This document shows positions 60,952 to 64,000 of a stretch of 64,000 nucleotides of DNA, piece by piece (position 1 is the stretch's first letter; every line of letters starts with the position of its first letter). The stretch covers positions 1 to 64,000 of the forward strand of contig CAJHNH020004678.1 of the NCBI GenBank assembly GCA_905116865.2. Direction: 5' to 3'. This DNA comes from Candidula unifasciata. Its lineage: Eukaryota > Mollusca > Gastropoda > Stylommatophora > Geomitridae. The translations under genes and the position numbers were made by a program. Below the pieces are notes generated by a model that saw only the letters and a list, made by a program, of their open reading frames with translations, did not search any database and was not told where the DNA came from.

Positions 60952-61250
60952 ATATAATTTCATGAACTGGCACAGGTAAAGTTGGGAGATGTGAACCAGA
61001 GTCATTGCACACAGTTATAAACCATAAGTGCTCCGCCACTAGTACGGACAGCTGATAAGAAACTGTCCGCCTGTATCGCCGTTCTTTGACTCTGTAGCTA
61101 CAGCAATTTCCTTTTTTTACCCCATAACTATCACTCTGGTACCCAACACAGAGGCTGGATGAACCCCGGGAACCGCACATCTGGCGACAGTGGCTGCATA
61201 GTCGCCTTAAAGTTTGCCTCCTACCGACTGCGCTAACTGGCACATGTACA
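60952..61250 (-). mobile_element. tRNA-derived SINE, family 3
   Basis: On the minus strand it starts gccagttagcgcagtcggta, a good pol III A box, followed by a B box ggttcatcc in tRNA-like spacing, then an unrelated body with gtcaaagaacggcgatacag. The 97-codon minus-strand frame over it is a by-product. Single copy here. Confidence 0.75.
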
Positions 61251-61644
61251 TAGATCAGACTGTATTTTCTTTGATGTTAAGATTTTTTTCTCTAAGTATT
61301 CTTCTATAGGCAGCACAAATTTGTCTCACATCTGGCATCTTTCCTTACAGTTTGATCTAGTGGGTACATTTATTAATTCTTTGTGTTTTCTTTTTTTCTC
61401 ATTTAGCTGCAATAATGGAGTGGTACCAAATATTGCTATAGTTTTGTTTGTGTGGTATACTGGGCCTAAACTTTCATTGTGTTTTTGAAATAATTTCTGA
61501 TTTGACTTTTCTGTGTCTTTTTTTTTATGGCCTAACCGTCTGCATATTTAGATGGCACAGGAACAGAGCAAATATGGGGTGCCCTGATGGCTTTTGAAAT
61601 CTTGACTAAGACTAATTTAGATATAATCATTTATCCTCAGTTTA

Positions 61645-61912
61645 TATTTACTTAGGAGCTGCCCCGATGTAGCAGCTGATCCAAAGGCCATGGGTTCAAA
61701 TCCAATTGGAGCTGGACTTAAAAAAAAATTGACCCTGGCTCCCAGGCCATCTCAGCATTTAATGGGTATGAGGTAAATACCTGGGAAGTCAAGGCGGGAT
61801 ATCGACATTACCCACTGAGTGCTAATTGATCTGTCAAATATATTGACCTAGCACTGTGTGTTCAGTATGCCTGAATGCGTGGAAAAGGGTCCTTCAATTT
61901 TATTTTACCTTT
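61645..61912 (+). mobile_element. SINE, family 1, near full length
   Basis: Head with gatgtagcagctgatccaaa and B box gggttcaaatcc. Body with gaccctggctcccaggccat and ggcgggatatcgacattacc; tail ccttcaattttattttac. This is one of the most diverged copies. Confidence 0.75.
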
Positions 61913-63590
61913 ATTTACTCACAGTCTGCATCCTTCAATTGCTTATGTCACTAATTTTCTGCGTCTGCTTTAAAAAAACTCTAGGGGACAGTGTTGAAAA
62001 TATCCCTAATGATTTCTCTATTTAGCCATGCTTTTTTGTATCCTTGTTTCTTCTTTTATATTTGAAGGTAGTTAAAGTGTGTGAAGGAAGTTGGCTGTTT
62101 CCTGGCTTGTCACCTTTCCTTCCGAGAACATTCTAAAAATCATCTGGTATCCGTTTTTATGAGAAGTGTGATCAATTGAGCAGCAGTGAATAAGCAGCTG
62201 AATGTCTTTATCAGAATCACAACACAGATAATATGTAATTGTTCATGATTTTTCACCTGAAACACACAAAATTTTGACAATGTCCAGCTTCTCGGAGTAA
62301 ATATAAAATAGTTTTGACATGAATCCATGAAGAAAAAAACATTATACAATCAATGTCAAAGCTAAGGTCAAATATAGCAGATTAATTAAAAATGCAGGGA
62401 TAGGATAGTCTATAAGGAAAGTTCCCAATTAACCTGAAATTGTTTGTTAGCCAAACAGACATGTATCAAGAAGAAATATCACAGTAGATGCTTGTCAAAC
62501 TAAAGGAATAGAATGAAAGTCTCATGGGTGTGGTGTGGCTTAGAGGCAAAACATAGCACATAATTGTTCCATTGCCATAACTTATACATACATGTATATA
62601 GAACATCAACATGACTTTAACAAGTGAATACAAAATGAAACAAAGACATGATGATGACATTTAGCAAAAGTATATGATACAAGTAAAACAAAAACCCAGC
62701 AAAGATACAACACTTCCTATTATATATGAAGTGTTTATTGATAAAATATAAAAAGACAGTAGCATTACATAAATATCAGAGGTTCAGACGTGTTTCATTT
62801 CAAAAATTTCCATCTTGCTTATTTCTCAAGTTAAGTGGGAAATCATTTTTCTGTAAAAACACCCATGTTGAAAAAATAACTCCACAAACTCATAATTGTA
62901 ATACTCTTTTATTGTTTACTAAGCACTGAGAAAGAAAATGTTATGCTACACAGTAAAGTATACTGTATAAAAAGCATGGTTTAAAATATAATATTAACAA
63001 AATAAGTAGTATAAAATGAAACTCATTCTCAGCTTAATTGCTACAGATTTTGTTGCCTGGAAAGATATCATTACAAGCTACAATTAAAAACTGTGTTTCA
63101 GTGAGCTTTAAATATGAAAATCAGCTTCACATCACTTACAGGTGTCATGTTTGGAAGGTATGACATTCATCACAAATTTAAAACTCTGATTTAAAGTACA
63201 TATGCCATAAAGACAAACTGACAGCCAGTAATATAACATGAGTGTGTTGTACTGTCATCAAATATTTGGTTTGTTATTCATTAATTTCCAGTTAATTAAA
63301 TCATAAATTGGAGATTCTCGACTGAGCGGTTGTTAATCTTAATGCTTAATGTTTCAATACTGTATCCTCCTTTGGTCAATTGTGGAATGATTTTGCCGTT
63401 AAAAAAAGTGAAAGAACTTCATAAAAATGTAAGCTTTGAAAATAACAGGAAAGATGCAGAAGTGACAACAAATTAAAATACAAATTAATTTGAGCACTAA
63501 ATAGAGACAGTCTCCAATGGATTCAAATGAGCACCTACCACTCTTCTCATGTTTAACATACAAAACAGTTATCACCTAGTTCAGCGTTTC
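61913..63590. other. AT-rich sequence, no gene recognised
   Basis: Short frames only. Composition resembles intron or long 3' UTR. Confidence 0.4.
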
Positions 63591-63602
63591 CTCTCCTCTT
63601 CA

Positions 63603-63668
63603 TTTGACTGCTGTACGGATATCTGAAATCCCATGTTTGCGATGAACATCGTGTGACATGGTATCAGT
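63603..63668 (-). CDS. Possible last codons of a minus-strand gene (unconfirmed)
   Basis: A CpG-containing island in AT-rich DNA reads, on the minus strand, YTDTMSHDVHRKHGISDIRT, then AVK and stop. I recognise no family and find no clean acceptor. If real it would be a terminal exon with AT-rich 3' UTR below it, but chance is as likely. Confidence 0.15.
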
Positions 63669-64000
63669 GTAAGATCACTTATGTTTTAAAAACTCAATAT
63701 ATAATTTAAAGAATTAATTGTGATTTTTTTCCTTTTGCATTTGTTATCCATGATGTTGTTTCTGCTGTTGCCAAGCAGTAATGTCCAATCTACAAATTAT
63801 TATCCAGTCTAAAACATGTCGCCTTATTTATCATACTGTCTCTACTATTAACTCATTCATAAAATAAAAGTTCTAGAAGGTTCTAAAGATTCTAATCTAA
63901 TGTTAGATAAACTATTTCAGCAAGCACTACTATCGCAGCAAAATGGAGTTTAATGTTACAAGTAACTTTAAAACACTGTTCCATACCATCACATATTTAT
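63669..64000. other. Right edge, no feature recognised
   Basis: AT-rich sequence without open frames or repeats of note. Confidence 0.5.

Noticed and set aside
60950..61243. 97-codon minus-strand frame with several Cys
   Set aside because: It coincides with a tRNA-derived SINE having A and B boxes and is not coding.

Overview
This is eukaryotic nuclear DNA: genes are split by GT-AG introns, a third or more of the window is tandem repeats, and the rest is thick with decayed non-LTR retrotransposons and tRNA-derived SINEs. The retrotransposon set, and an intermediate-filament gene carrying a lamin tail domain, suggest a lophotrochozoan invertebrate, most likely a gastropod mollusc. That placement is inference and only moderately sure.

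Two cellular genes can be reconstructed. On the + strand a SPOUT1 (C9orf114/CENP-32 type) RNA methyltransferase runs from the ATG at 6550 to the stop at 31476-31478. It has ten coding exons whose phases join into a 381-residue protein, very close to the usual family length. On the - strand, running off the right side of the window, are the last four coding exons (54987 down to 48699) of an intermediate-filament protein, covering its lamin tail domain. The reading frame ends without a CaaX box, so this is probably a cytoplasmic filament protein and not a nuclear lamin. The two genes converge tail to tail.

Layout: 1-3592 is a 36-bp minisatellite. 3720-5790 holds two opposed fragments of RTE-like LINEs. 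6480-6760 is the CpG-rich start of SPOUT1. 6622-31421 is the body of SPOUT1, with almost every intron holding a minisatellite (units of 55, 32, 22, 42, 26, 20, 48, 60, 24 and 25 bp) plus LINE and SINE debris. 31422-33970 is the last SPOUT1 exon amplified as a 59-bp tandem array, decaying into error-like sequence up to a 17-N gap (33971-33987). 34396-40712 repeats the exon 9 / exon 10 / array region almost exactly. This looks like an unmerged second haplotype, with a LINE inserted into its 25-bp array and the GATA tract differing in structure. 41355-42920 is a SINE whose middle 45 bp has been amplified about 31 times. 43385-47760 holds 30-, 43- and about 180-bp arrays. 48699-54987 is the filament gene 3' end. 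55385-59958 is LINE debris plus 54- and 44-bp arrays and a degenerate one. 59958-64000 is AT-rich with two SINEs.

The main novelty is the origin of the minisatellites. At least three arrays can be traced to their seed inside another element: the SPOUT1 terminal coding exon, the endonuclease ORF of a LINE, and the body of a SINE. The longest open frames in the window (up to 494 codons) are by-products of arrays whose unit length is a multiple of three and are not genes.
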